NCBI GenBank assembly: GCA_946647055.1
Contig: CAMPCT010000123.1
Coordinates: 1-6,552 of the forward strand
Direction: 5' to 3'
DNA length: 6,552 nt
Source: an uncultured Atopobium sp.
GTDB taxonomy: Bacteria; Actinomycetota; Coriobacteriia; Coriobacteriales; Atopobiaceae
A model generated the notes under the pieces. It did no database searches. It was not told the origin of the DNA and saw nothing but the letters and a program-made list of their open reading frames with translations. How positions within the stretch are numbered: the first letter of the stretch is position 1; the number at the start of each line of letters is the position of its first letter. Below are positions 1 through 6,107 of this stretch, piece after piece. Made by a program: the position numbers and the translations under genes.

Positions 1-1615
1 GTACGAGAACTTCGTGCGCGTCAACGAGGAGGTCACCGACATCTCCCTGCGCGAGTCGCGCTCGGGCTCGTGGTTCCGCGTCGCCATGGGCATGTTCACC
101 CAGCTGGGGCCTCTGCTCATCTACTTCGCGGGCGGCCTCTTCATCATCCGCAAGCTCGACCCCACGCTCACCGTTGGTACCGTCACCGCCACGGTCTCGC
201 TCGTGAACCGCCTCTACCGCCCGGTCGAGAACCTCATGAACCTCTCCGTGAGCTTCACACGCTCGCTCGCCATGTTCACGCGCATCTTCGACTACCTCGA
301 CCGCGAGGCCACAATCGTCTCTCCCGAGGACGGGGTCAAGCCCGACATGTACGAGGCGGAGATCGTATACGACCACGTGGCCTTTGGCTACGACGACGCC
401 GACGAGCTCCTGCTCACCGACGTGGACTTCACCGTCCCCGGCGGCAAGATGTACGCCATCGTGGGACCGTCCGGCTCGGGCAAGTCGACGGTGGTCAACC
501 TGATACCGCGCCTCTACGACGTGAAGGGTGGCGCGGTGCGCGTGGCCGGCATCGACGTGCGCGACTACGACCTCGAGTACCTGCGCGCCAACATCGGTGT
601 GGTCACACAGGAGGCCTACCTCTTCAACGGGACCATCCTCGACAACCTGCGCTACGCCAACGACGAGGCGACCATGGAGCAGATCGAGGAGGCCTGCCGC
701 ATCGCCAACATCTACGACTTCATCCAGAACCAGCCGTCCGGCTTCGACACCGAGGTGGGCAACCGCGGCCTCAAGCTCTCCGGCGGCGAGAAGCAACGCC
801 TCTCCATCGCCCGCGTCGTGCTCAAGGACCCCAAGGTCCTCATCCTCGACGAGGCCACCTCTGCCCTCGACTCGATCTCGGAGCAGGCCATCCAGGATGC
901 CCTCGAGCGCCTCATGGTGGGGCGCACCTCCATCGTCATCGCGCACCGCCTCTCGACCATCCTCAAGGCCGACAAGATCCTCGTTGTGAAGGGCGGCGTC
1001 ATCGCCGAGCAGGGCACGCACGAGGAGCTGCTCGAGGCAGGCGGCGTGTACCACGAGCTCTATGAGACGCAGTTCAGGCAGGCCATCGAGAGCGAGCGCG
1101 GCGCAGGCAAGCGCGCGGGAATCGATATCGAGGCGCTTTCCACGACCTTCGACGTCCGCGAGGTCCATGACTCCGCCGTGACCGACGTCCAGCTGCTGGC
1201 GCGTTCCAACCACCGCTACTGGCGCGAGCTGGGCGTGCGGCCCACAACGGCGGCAGTGACCGCGATCATCAAGGACGTGCCCGAGGGTGCCACCGAGAAG
1301 CACTTCCTGGGCTTCTACGACGAGAACGAGGGGCTCGTCGCCGTGATGGACCTCATCGTGGGATACCCCGACGCGACCGGCGCCCTCATCCGCTGGTTCA
1401 CGGTCGCCGCAGACCGGCATCGCCAGGGCATTGGCAGCCAGCTCTTCGCCGACGTGCGCGCGTCGCTTGCCGCCCAGGGCATCACGCACCTCACGCTGCA
1501 GGTCCCCGAGCAGGAGGGTCCGCTCGCATTCTGGACCGAGCAGGGCTTCGAGGCGACCGGGGATCGCGACGAGTCGGGTCGCTGGCCCACCGTCACGCTG
1601 GCAAGGGACATCTAA
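1..1615 (+). CDS. ABC exporter subunit (permease-ATPase, 5' end missing) fused to a C-terminal GNAT acetyltransferase domain
   Basis: The frame is open from base 2, so the gene starts outside the window. Residues are numbered from the codon at base 14. Residues 21-45 are a hydrophobic segment of the exporter membrane domain, followed by the usual linker helix. The ATPase domain has A-loop Tyr126, Walker A GPSGSGKST (151-159), Q-loop Gln199, signature LSGGEKQ (255-261), Walker B ending in D279-E280, D-loop SALD (283-286) and H-loop His311, so it should hydrolyse ATP. Typical half-transporters end near residue 360. Here the frame continues through a short charged linker into about 155 residues resembling a GNAT fold: acetyl-CoA loop RHRQGIGSQL (468-477) and the late motif FWTEQGFEATG (506-516). 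As a half-transporter it would pair with itself or with an upstream partner in the membrane. The substrate cannot be told. The acetyltransferase target is unknown, and the fusion is unusual. The ABC call is very secure; the GNAT call is strong. Confidence 0.93.
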   Translation, partial: YENFVRVNEEVTDISLRESRSGSWFRVAMGMFTQLGPLLIYFAGGLFIIRKLDPTLTVGTVTATVSLVNRLYRPVENLMNLSVSFTRSLAMFTRIFDYLDREATIVSPEDGVKPDMYEAEIVYDHVAFGYDDADELLLTDVDFTVPGGKMYAIVGPSGSGKSTVVNLIPRLYDVKGGAVRVAGIDVRDYDLEYLRANIGVVTQEAYLFNGTILDNLRYANDEATMEQIEEACRIANIYDFIQNQPSGFDTEVGNRGLKLSGGEKQRLSIARVVLKDPKVLILDEATSALDSISEQAIQDALERLMVGRTSIVIAHRLSTILKADKILVVKGGVIAEQGTHEELLEAGGVYHELYETQFRQAIESERGAGKRAGIDIEALSTTFDVREVHDSAVTDVQLLARSNHRYWRELGVRPTTAAVTAIIKDVPEGATEKHFLGFYDENEGLVAVMDLIVGYPDATGALIRWFTVAADRHRQGIGSQLFADVRASLAAQGITHLTLQVPEQEGPLAFWTEQGFEATGDRDESGRWPTVTLARDI

Positions 1616-1629
1616 GGGCGTTTTGTGCA

Positions 1630-1667
1630 AAAGGGGGTACTCCCTTTCGAAAGGGAGTACCCCCTTT
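1630..1667. terminator. Perfect 38-bp palindrome, probable bidirectional terminator
   Basis: Two 18-base arms (1630-1647 and 1650-1667) are exact reverse complements around a central CG. Each arm has A/G-rich and C/T-rich ends, so either strand gives a strong hairpin ending in a short T run. It sits 14 bases after the stop of the ABC-GNAT gene and 10 bases beyond the stop of the convergent GTPase gene. That position suits termination of both transcripts. It also belongs to the repeat family found at 4733-4782 and 6061-6091. The terminator role is inferred from position and structure. Confidence 0.75.
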
Positions 1668-1677
1668 GGGAGACCCA

Positions 1678-3675
1678 CTACCGTGCCGCCGCGAAGAAGC
1701 TCGCGTCCGCCGCGCGCCAAGGTCGATGGCGCGACGGGTCATCCTTCACATGCATCATCTCCGTCGCACGGTTCCACCAGACGTTGTAGCCCGCACCATG
1801 GCTGCAGAACACGGAGTCGGGCGTGTTGGGAAGGTCCTCGAGGTAGTTGTAGGCGGCAGCCTCGATGACCCGCTCGGCGTCGTGACAGGGCTCGTAGCCC
1901 GAGAGCACGCACGAGATGCCCCCCTGCCCGCTGGTGTAGGCAGCCACGTCCAACGCGTAATCGCCCAGCTCGGAGGCGGGAAGCTCACCCTCGATCACCG
2001 CCAGGTCCCCACGTGAGTCAGGCGTGCCAAACCGGGCGAACATGCGCGTGAGGTCGGCGAGCGCTCGCCCCACCTTGTCGGGCGGCACCTCGAGCGTGAA
2101 GTGGTACCACGGTTCCAGCAGCACGGCCTCGCCCCGCTCCTTCGCCGCCATGAGTCCCTGGCGTATGGCGCGATAGGTCGCCTGCCTAAAGTCGCCTCCC
2201 TCGGTGTGCTTGAGGTGTGCCTTGCCCGAGACGAGCGTGATGCGCAGGTCGGTTATGGGAGCGGCGATGAGCGCGCCCTTGTGCTCGCGCTCCATCGCAT
2301 GCGTGAGGATGAGTCGCTGCCAGTTGAGGTTGAGGTCATCGACGGAGCACACGGTGCCGTACTCCATGCCGGAACCGCGCGGCAGTGGCTCAAGCAGCAG
2401 ATGCGCCTCGGCGTAGTGGCGCAGCGGCTCGTAGTGGCCATAGCCCATGATGGGCGCCGCAATCGTCTCCTTGTACAGGATCGAGCCCTGACCAAACGTG
2501 ACCTCGGTCCCAAGCCGCTGGCGCATCCGATCGCGCACCACCTCGAGCTGCACCGCGCCCATGAGCATGAGGCGTATCTCCCCCAGCTCGTCGTCCCATG
2601 CCACGCCCAGCATCGGGTCCTCCTCGGCCAGCTCGCGCAGGGCCGAGAAGACCGTATGCTCGTCGAGGTCACCCGGGTCCACGCGATAGGCGAGGACAGG
2701 TGCCAGCACCGGACGCAGCTGGGTGGGCTCCGCGCCGAGCGCATCGCCTGGTATCACGTGTGAGAGGCCTGTCACGGCACAGATCTGGCCAGCCGCGGCG
2801 AACGGCACGAGCTCGAAGCGTGCCCCGGTGTAGACCCGCACCTGGTTGACCTTCTCGGCCCAAGCCCCGTCACGGGCAACGCCCTCGAGCAGGTCCTTTG
2901 CGCGAAGCGTGCCGCCGGTGACCTTGAGCCAGGTCACGCGCTCGCCCTTCTCGTGGGTCACCTTGAACGCTCGGGCGGCAAACGCCTCGGGCCAGGTCCG
3001 GTCGTGCGCCAGCCAAGCCAGCAGGTCGAGGAGGCCCATCACCCCGTCGTCACGCAGTGCCGAGCCAAAGAGGACGGGAGTCACCGTTCGCTCGAGCACC
3101 AGGCGGTGGAGCGTCTCGTCCGAGAGAACGCCCGTCTCGAGGTACTCGTCGAGCGCATCCTCGTCGGTGGCAGCAGCCGTCTCGGCAAGCGTCTCGGACG
3201 TGAGGTCCGAGTAGTCGACACAGCCGTCGACAAGCCGTTCATTCAACTGCGCGAGCAAGGCGTCCCGCCCAGGGTTCTCGAGGTCGGTCTTGTTCACGAA
3301 GATCACCGTGGGCACGCCATGGCGCTCGAGCAGCCCCATGAGGGTGCGGGTGTGACCGGTCACGCCGTCGTTTGCCCCAACCACCAGCACCGCCAGGTCG
3401 AGAACGGCCAGCGTGCGCTCGGTCTCGGCGGAAAAGTCCACGTGACCGGGCGTGTCGAGCAGCATGAGATGGGCCCCGCCATGGTCGAGCGTGGCCGAGG
3501 ACGAGAAGACCGTGATGCCGCGCGAGCGCTCGATCTGGTCGGTGTCGAGGTGCGTGTCGCCATGGTCGACGCGGCCGAGCTGCCGGATGACGCCGGCATG
3601 CCAGAGCAGCGCCTCGGCAAGCGTCGTCTTGCCCGCGTCAACGTGCGCCAGCAGCCCCACGACCGCCTGTCTCAT
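1678..3675 (-). CDS. EF-G-like translational GTPase of the Tet(M)/Tet(O) ribosomal-protection superfamily
   Basis: A 665-residue GTPase, slightly longer than Tet(M) (about 640). G motifs are intact: P-loop AHVDAGKTT (10-18), RGIT (52-55), DTPGH (74-78), NKTD (128-131) and GSA (204-206). The N-terminus, including the ELG/QLG-VD-G-T stretch and ERxRGIT, follows Tet(M) closely, and the rest fits EF-G domains II to V. In domain IV the loop where Tet(M) has YYSPVST reads HLKHTEG here (487-493, before GDFR). The C-terminus carries an added SVFCSHGAGYNVW segment (621-633). Both differences point to a chromosomal relative that acts on the ribosome, not to a proven resistance protein. I chose ATG 3675 over the longer frame from 3747 because MRQAVVGLLAHVDAGKTT aligns with family N-termini, GAGGGGG lies 7 bases upstream, and a TATAAT box lies at 3706-3711, inside the longer frame. 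Confidence 0.88.
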   Translation of the reverse strand: MRQAVVGLLAHVDAGKTTLAEALLWHAGVIRQLGRVDHGDTHLDTDQIERSRGITVFSSSATLDHGGAHLMLLDTPGHVDFSAETERTLAVLDLAVLVVGANDGVTGHTRTLMGLLERHGVPTVIFVNKTDLENPGRDALLAQLNERLVDGCVDYSDLTSETLAETAAATDEDALDEYLETGVLSDETLHRLVLERTVTPVLFGSALRDDGVMGLLDLLAWLAHDRTWPEAFAARAFKVTHEKGERVTWLKVTGGTLRAKDLLEGVARDGAWAEKVNQVRVYTGARFELVPFAAAGQICAVTGLSHVIPGDALGAEPTQLRPVLAPVLAYRVDPGDLDEHTVFSALRELAEEDPMLGVAWDDELGEIRLMLMGAVQLEVVRDRMRQRLGTEVTFGQGSILYKETIAAPIMGYGHYEPLRHYAEAHLLLEPLPRGSGMEYGTVCSVDDLNLNWQRLILTHAMEREHKGALIAAPITDLRITLVSGKAHLKHTEGGDFRQATYRAIRQGLMAAKERGEAVLLEPWYHFTLEVPPDKVGRALADLTRMFARFGTPDSRGDLAVIEGELPASELGDYALDVAAYTSGQGGISCVLSGYEPCHDAERVIEAAAYNYLEDLPNTPDSVFCSHGAGYNVWWNRATEMMHVKDDPSRHRPWRAADASFFAAAR

Positions 3676-3705
3676 GACCTCACCCCCTCGCCCTTCCGAG
3701 AGACG

Positions 3706-3734
3706 ATTATAGGCGGACGGAATTGGGCTGTCGT
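3706..3734 (-). promoter_or_regulatory. Sigma-70-type promoter of the GTPase gene
   Basis: On the minus strand there is a perfect -10 box TATAAT (3711-3706), and 17 bases upstream the box ACGACA (3734-3729), matching four of six bases of TTGACA. Transcription would start near 3699, giving a leader of roughly 24 bases before ATG 3675. That leaves little room for the drug-responsive leader peptide or attenuator found ahead of tet(M), so I see no such control here. Confidence 0.65.
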
Positions 3735-3739
3735 AGAAT
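3734..3739 (+). promoter_or_regulatory. Possible -10 box for the hydroxyacid dehydrogenase gene
   Basis: TAGAAT on the plus strand lies 31 bases before ATG 3771, a normal distance for a short leader. I find no convincing -35 box at 16-18 bases upstream, where the sequence is G-rich. It abuts the -35 box of the divergent GTPase promoter, so the two promoters would compete for polymerase. Tentative. Confidence 0.4.
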
Positions 3740-3770
3740 GGCCCCATGCAGCCGAGGGATGGGAGCCGCC

Positions 3771-4730
3771 ATGACCAAGATCGAGAACCTGCTCATAGTC
3801 ATGCCCGTCACCCAGGAGCACGTCGAGCGCCTGCGCAAGGCTGCCGGCAACCCCCACGTGGAGGTCCGCGGGGGATATGGGGCCACGGCGGACGACGTCC
3901 GTTGGGCCGACGTCATCCTGGGCAACGTCAAGGCACCGCTTCTGGCGGGTGCGCCCGCACTTCGCTGGTACCAGCTCTCCTCGGCGGGGTACGACCCCTA
4001 CGTGCAGCCAGGGATACTCGGCGAGGACGTGACGCTCACCTGCAGCGTCGGCGCCTATGGGCAGGCAGTCTCCGAGCACCTCGCGGTCATGGTCCTCACC
4101 CTGCAGAAGAAGCTGCACCTCTACCGGGACGACCAGCGCGACCCGGACGGCCGCTGGCGTGACCACGGCGTGGTGTCCAGCCCCGTTGGCGCCCGCGTGC
4201 TCGTACTGGGCACGGGCGACATCGGCACGCACTTCGCGTCCTTCTTCCATGCCCTTGGCGCGCACGTGACCGGCGCCTTCCACCACCTGCCCGCACAAGC
4301 CCCCGCCTGCTACGACGATGCGCGGTCCTTCGAAGAGCTCGCCGACCTTCTCCCCCAGGCGGACGTGGTCGCCTCCTTCCTTCCCAGCACGCCCGAGACA
4401 CGCGGTCTGGTCGGCGCGGCGTTCCTCGCCCGCATGAAGGAAGGCGCAATCCTGGCAAACGGCGGCCGCGGTGACCTTGTCGACACGGACGCCCTGGTCG
4501 ACTCCCTGCAGTCCGGCCACCTGGGAGGCGCGGCGCTCGACGTCACCAACCCCGAGCCGCTGCCCGCCGACCACCCGCTCTGGAGTTGCGAGAACGCCCT
4601 TGTCACACCACATGTCGCGGGCTTCTGGCACCTTCCGGTCACCCTCGAGAACGTCGTGGACATCTGCGAGGAGAACCTCCGGCACTACCTCGCGGACGAA
4701 CCCCTTCGCAACGTCGTCCCCCGTACGTAA
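3771..4730 (+). CDS. D-isomer-specific 2-hydroxyacid dehydrogenase family protein
   Basis: A 319-residue cytoplasmic NAD(P)-dependent oxidoreductase of the family that interconverts 2-oxoacids and D-2-hydroxyacids. The nucleotide-binding glycine loop is GTGDIG (147-152). The catalytic set is complete: Arg233 in NGGRGDLVD, Glu262 in DVTNPEPLP and His281 in TPHVAGF. The family motif LPSTPETRGLVG spans 205-216. After the second strand of the Rossmann fold the sequence reads HVTGAFHH, without the acidic residue that usually selects NAD, so NADP may be preferred; this is inference. The exact substrate (glyoxylate, hydroxypyruvate, phosphoglycerate or another) cannot be told; the length is too short for a SerA with an ACT domain. 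ATG 3771 is chosen over an in-frame extension from 3723 because GGGAG sits 5 bases upstream and MTKIENLLIV begins the first strand of the fold. Transcription is divergent from the GTPase gene. Confidence 0.9.
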   Translation: MTKIENLLIVMPVTQEHVERLRKAAGNPHVEVRGGYGATADDVRWADVILGNVKAPLLAGAPALRWYQLSSAGYDPYVQPGILGEDVTLTCSVGAYGQAVSEHLAVMVLTLQKKLHLYRDDQRDPDGRWRDHGVVSSPVGARVLVLGTGDIGTHFASFFHALGAHVTGAFHHLPAQAPACYDDARSFEELADLLPQADVVASFLPSTPETRGLVGAAFLARMKEGAILANGGRGDLVDTDALVDSLQSGHLGGAALDVTNPEPLPADHPLWSCENALVTPHVAGFWHLPVTLENVVDICEENLRHYLADEPLRNVVPRT

Positions 4731-4732
4731 CC

Positions 4733-4782
4733 TCCAAAAGGGGATACTCCCTTTTTGGACAAAAGGGGATGCTCCCTTTTTG
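4733..4782 (+). repeat. Two tandem 25-bp hairpin repeats, likely terminator
   Basis: Units at 4736-4760 and 4761-4785 share AAAAGGGGAT, then A or G, then CTCCCTTTTTG; over the first 22 bases they differ only at that single base. Unit 1 folds as TCCAAAAGGG paired with CCCTTTTTGGA (one bulged T) around a GATACT loop. Unit 2 folds the same way with a shorter base. Each has the A run, GC stem and T run of an intrinsic terminator, and unit 1 begins 2 bases after the dehydrogenase stop at 4728-4730. They probably end the dehydrogenase transcript ahead of the ArsC-like gene. They are members of the dispersed repeat family described in the findings. Confidence 0.75.
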
Positions 4783-4817
4783 AAGAATCCCCCGTTCTGC
4801 ACTTTGGAAGGAACCCC

Positions 4818-5159
4818 ATGAACATCCAGGTCTTTGGGAGCAAGAAGAGCAACGACTCCAAGAAGGCGGAGCGTTGGTTCAAGGAGCGCCGCATCAAGTT
4901 CCAGTACATCGACCTCGCCGAGAAGGGCCTCTCCAAGGGCGAGCTGCGCTCGGTGGCCCAGGCGGTGGGCGGTCTCGAGGCCCTCATCGACGACAAGGCC
5001 AAGGACGCCTACGCCGTGGCACTGGTCCGCCACACGCCGGCATCCATGCTGGAGGGCGTCCTGCTCGAGAACCAGCAGGTCCTGCGCACACCCATCGTGC
5101 GCAACGGAAGGCAGGCGACCGTGGGCTACGCACCGGACGTCTGGAAGGGCTGGGAGTAG
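4818..5159 (+). CDS. ArsC/Spx-like thioredoxin-fold protein without cysteine
   Basis: A 113-residue protein of the ArsC/Spx superfamily. It opens with MNIQVFGSKKSNDSKKAER, the first strand and helix of the fold, continues with FQYIDL at 28-33, and ends with RTPIVRNGRQATVGYAPDVW (90-109), which holds the cis-proline loop (Pro92). Family members normally carry a redox or arsenate-binding cysteine in the first loop. Here that region (residues 7-16) has Ser11 and Ser14, and the whole protein contains no cysteine. Arsenate reduction by the standard chemistry is therefore unlikely, and common automatic names such as arsenate reductase should be treated with caution. The start at ATG 4818 has AAGGA 5 bases upstream; an in-frame TTG at 4755 lies inside the repeat and is not credible. 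No dedicated promoter is obvious in the 87-base gap upstream. Role unknown. Confidence 0.85.
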   Translation: MNIQVFGSKKSNDSKKAERWFKERRIKFQYIDLAEKGLSKGELRSVAQAVGGLEALIDDKAKDAYAVALVRHTPASMLEGVLLENQQVLRTPIVRNGRQATVGYAPDVWKGWE

Positions 5160-5197
5160 CGCGCCATCGCGTTCGGTCTCGGACGAACAACTCGTTT

Positions 5198-5226
5198 CCA
5201 TTGCGTGTGTTCGCACGCACGAATGG
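5198..5226. repeat. Imperfect inverted repeat after the ArsC-like gene
   Basis: CCATTGCGTG (5198-5207) pairs with CACGC (5214-5218) and AATGG (5222-5226), with a three-base ACG bulge and a six-base loop. It lies 38 bases after the stop codon. A smaller hairpin precedes it (GTTC/GAAC outer stem, 5171-5188). Neither has a good T run, so a terminator role is only possible. Confidence 0.35.
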
Positions 5227-5245
5227 GTTCCAACCCCCAAAGGCG

Positions 5246-5254
5246 TGCTAAAGT
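5246..5254 (+). promoter_or_regulatory. Possible extended -10 promoter for the purine genes
   Basis: TGC followed by TAAAGT gives an extended -10 element (TGn plus four of six bases of TATAAT). Transcription would start near 5261, just upstream of the riboswitch aptamer that begins near 5270. The -35 region is weak: TTCCAA at 5228-5233 is spaced only 15 bases away. The position relative to the aptamer is the main support. Confidence 0.45.
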
Positions 5255-5269
5255 CAATCACAGGAAGCG

Positions 5270-5341
5270 CGCTGTGACTGACGGATAGTCGCGGGCAACC
5301 GCGGTGGAGCAGCGCGTTCACATATCGCCGACCGTCTGGGC
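5270..5341 (+). ncRNA. ZTP (pfl) riboswitch aptamer
   Basis: The 5' part reads GTGACTGACGG (5274-5284) and the 3' part CCGTCTGGGC (5332-5341), matching the conserved CGUGACUGGCGG and CCGCCUGGGC of the pfl motif. The P1 strands GACGG (5280-5284) and CCGTC (5332-5336) stay complementary although both differ from the common GGCGG/CCGCC, which is covariation in support of the stem. Between them is a 5-bp stem with a GCAA tetraloop (5290-5303), then GGTGGAGC (5303-5310), similar to the conserved GGGGAGC. The family senses the purine intermediate ZMP (AICAR) and its triphosphate and usually controls purine and one-carbon genes, which fits the genes downstream. The 3' TGGGC overlaps the terminator stem that follows. 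Confidence 0.88.
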
Positions 5342-5382
5342 AAGCCGTTTCCGCACAAGGAAAGGCTTGCCCTTTGCATTTG
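5338..5382 (+). terminator. Riboswitch-controlled intrinsic terminator
   Basis: GGGCAAGCC (5338-5346) pairs perfectly with GGCTTGCCC (5364-5372). Inside it TTTCC (5348-5352) pairs with GGAAA (5359-5363) around the loop GCACAA, and the T-rich stretch TTTGCATTT follows (5373-5381). The first four bases of the left arm belong to the conserved aptamer 3' end. Ligand binding should therefore hold them in the aptamer and block the terminator, while without ligand the hairpin forms and stops transcription ahead of purO. This is the usual ON-switch layout of ZTP riboswitches. Confidence 0.87.
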
Positions 5383-5408
5383 GGCAGGCCGCACAGAGAG
5401 GAGCACGC

Positions 5409-6047
5409 ATGCAGGAACTGACCGAACTTCTACGCAACAACCCCTATCCCGGCCGCGGCATCGTCGTGGGCAAGGGCTGCGTGTACTACTGGATCATGGG
5501 CCGCAGCTTCAACAGCCGCAACCGCATCTTCTCGCTCACCGATGACGGCATCCAGACCGAGGCGCACCAGCCCGAGCTGGTCGAGGATCCCTCCCTCATC
5601 ATCTACCACCCCGTGCGCAGCATGGGTGACGCCCTCGTGGTGACCAACGGCGACCAGACCGACACCATCGTCGAGAAGGGCTGCTTCCGCTGTGGATGCA
5701 TGGCCCGCGAGTACGAGCCCGACGCACCCAACTTCACCCCGCGCATCTCTGCCATCGTGAACGCCGACGGCTCCTTCGAGCTCTCGATCCTCAAGCGCCA
5801 GGACGAGAGCGGGCGCTGCCTGCGCGAGTTCTTTGCCTACGAGGGCGCCGAGGAGGGCGTTGGCTACTTCGTCAGCACGTACGTGGGCGACGGCAACCCC
5901 CTGCCCAGCTTCGTGGGCGAGCCCATCGAGGTCAAGCTGGCCGGTCCCGACGAGGTCTGGGCCGCCCTCAACGACGACAACAAGGTCTCGATGTACGCCA
6001 ACGTGAATGGCGAGGTCAAGCTCTACAACAAGCACCTCGGCGACTAG
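5409..6047 (+). CDS. purO: IMP cyclohydrolase, PurO type
   Basis: A 212-residue protein resembling archaeal PurO, which closes the ring of FAICAR to give IMP, the last step of de novo purine synthesis, in the cytoplasm. Motifs shared with the archaeal family: NPYPGRGIVVG (11-21), GRSFNSRNR (31-39), VTNGDQTDTI (78-87, compare the archaeal VSNGSHTDTI) and TPRISA (110-115). PurO has an NTN-hydrolase fold and no sequence relation to the cyclohydrolase half of PurH. An odd cluster of three cysteines, CFRCGC, lies at 92-97. The start at ATG 5409 has AGGAG 5 bases upstream; the frame stays open back to 5304, but that would run through the riboswitch and terminator. The gene is first after the ZTP riboswitch, and the formyltransferase that makes its substrate follows 60 bases later, so the pair should be co-transcribed. 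Confidence 0.9.
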   Translation: MQELTELLRNNPYPGRGIVVGKGCVYYWIMGRSFNSRNRIFSLTDDGIQTEAHQPELVEDPSLIIYHPVRSMGDALVVTNGDQTDTIVEKGCFRCGCMAREYEPDAPNFTPRISAIVNADGSFELSILKRQDESGRCLREFFAYEGAEEGVGYFVSTYVGDGNPLPSFVGEPIEVKLAGPDEVWAALNDDNKVSMYANVNGEVKLYNKHLGD

Positions 6048-6060
6048 CGAACGCCCGTTA

Positions 6061-6091
6061 TGTCCAAAAAGGGAGTATCCCCTAATGGACA
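6061..6091. repeat. Intergenic near-palindromic repeat, inverted copy
   Basis: TGTCCA (6061-6066) and TGGACA (6086-6091) form an outer stem, with AGGG (6070-6073) and CCCT (6080-6083) inside. The 23 bases at 6061-6083 are the exact reverse complement of 4739-4761, so this is a copy of the same element in the opposite direction. It starts 13 bases after the purO stop and ends 6 bases before the ribosome site (GGAGG, 6098-6102) of the next gene. In this orientation it lacks a 3' T run, so it is less likely to terminate the plus-strand transcript; it could affect RNA stability or translation of the downstream gene. Confidence 0.75.
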
Positions 6092-6107
6092 AGGAATGGA
6101 GGATCCC

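Noticed and set aside
1678..3675. Classical tetracycline resistance gene on a mobile element
   Set aside because: Base composition matches its neighbours, there are no mobilisation genes or tet(M)-type leader, and the drug-site loop differs.
2953..3774. Plus-strand open frame of 273 codons opposite the GTPase gene
   Set aside because: It is a shadow of the G-domain coding sequence, without recognisable features.
4733..4782. CRISPR repeats, because of the regular 25-bp spacing
   Set aside because: The two units directly abut with no spacer between them, and each folds into a terminator-like hairpin.
4818..5159. Arsenic resistance operon
   Set aside because: No arsR, arsB or acr3 neighbours appear, and the ArsC-like protein lacks cysteine.
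3672..5321. Long minus-strand open frame of 549 codons opposite the dehydrogenase and ArsC-like genes
   Set aside because: It is antisense to two well-supported genes, crosses their intergenic repeats and the riboswitch leader, and shows no domain pattern. Long shadow frames are expected at this GC content.
5304..5408. N-terminal extension of PurO by 35 residues
   Set aside because: The frame is open, but the stretch is the riboswitch and terminator, and ATG 5409 has a well-placed ribosome site.
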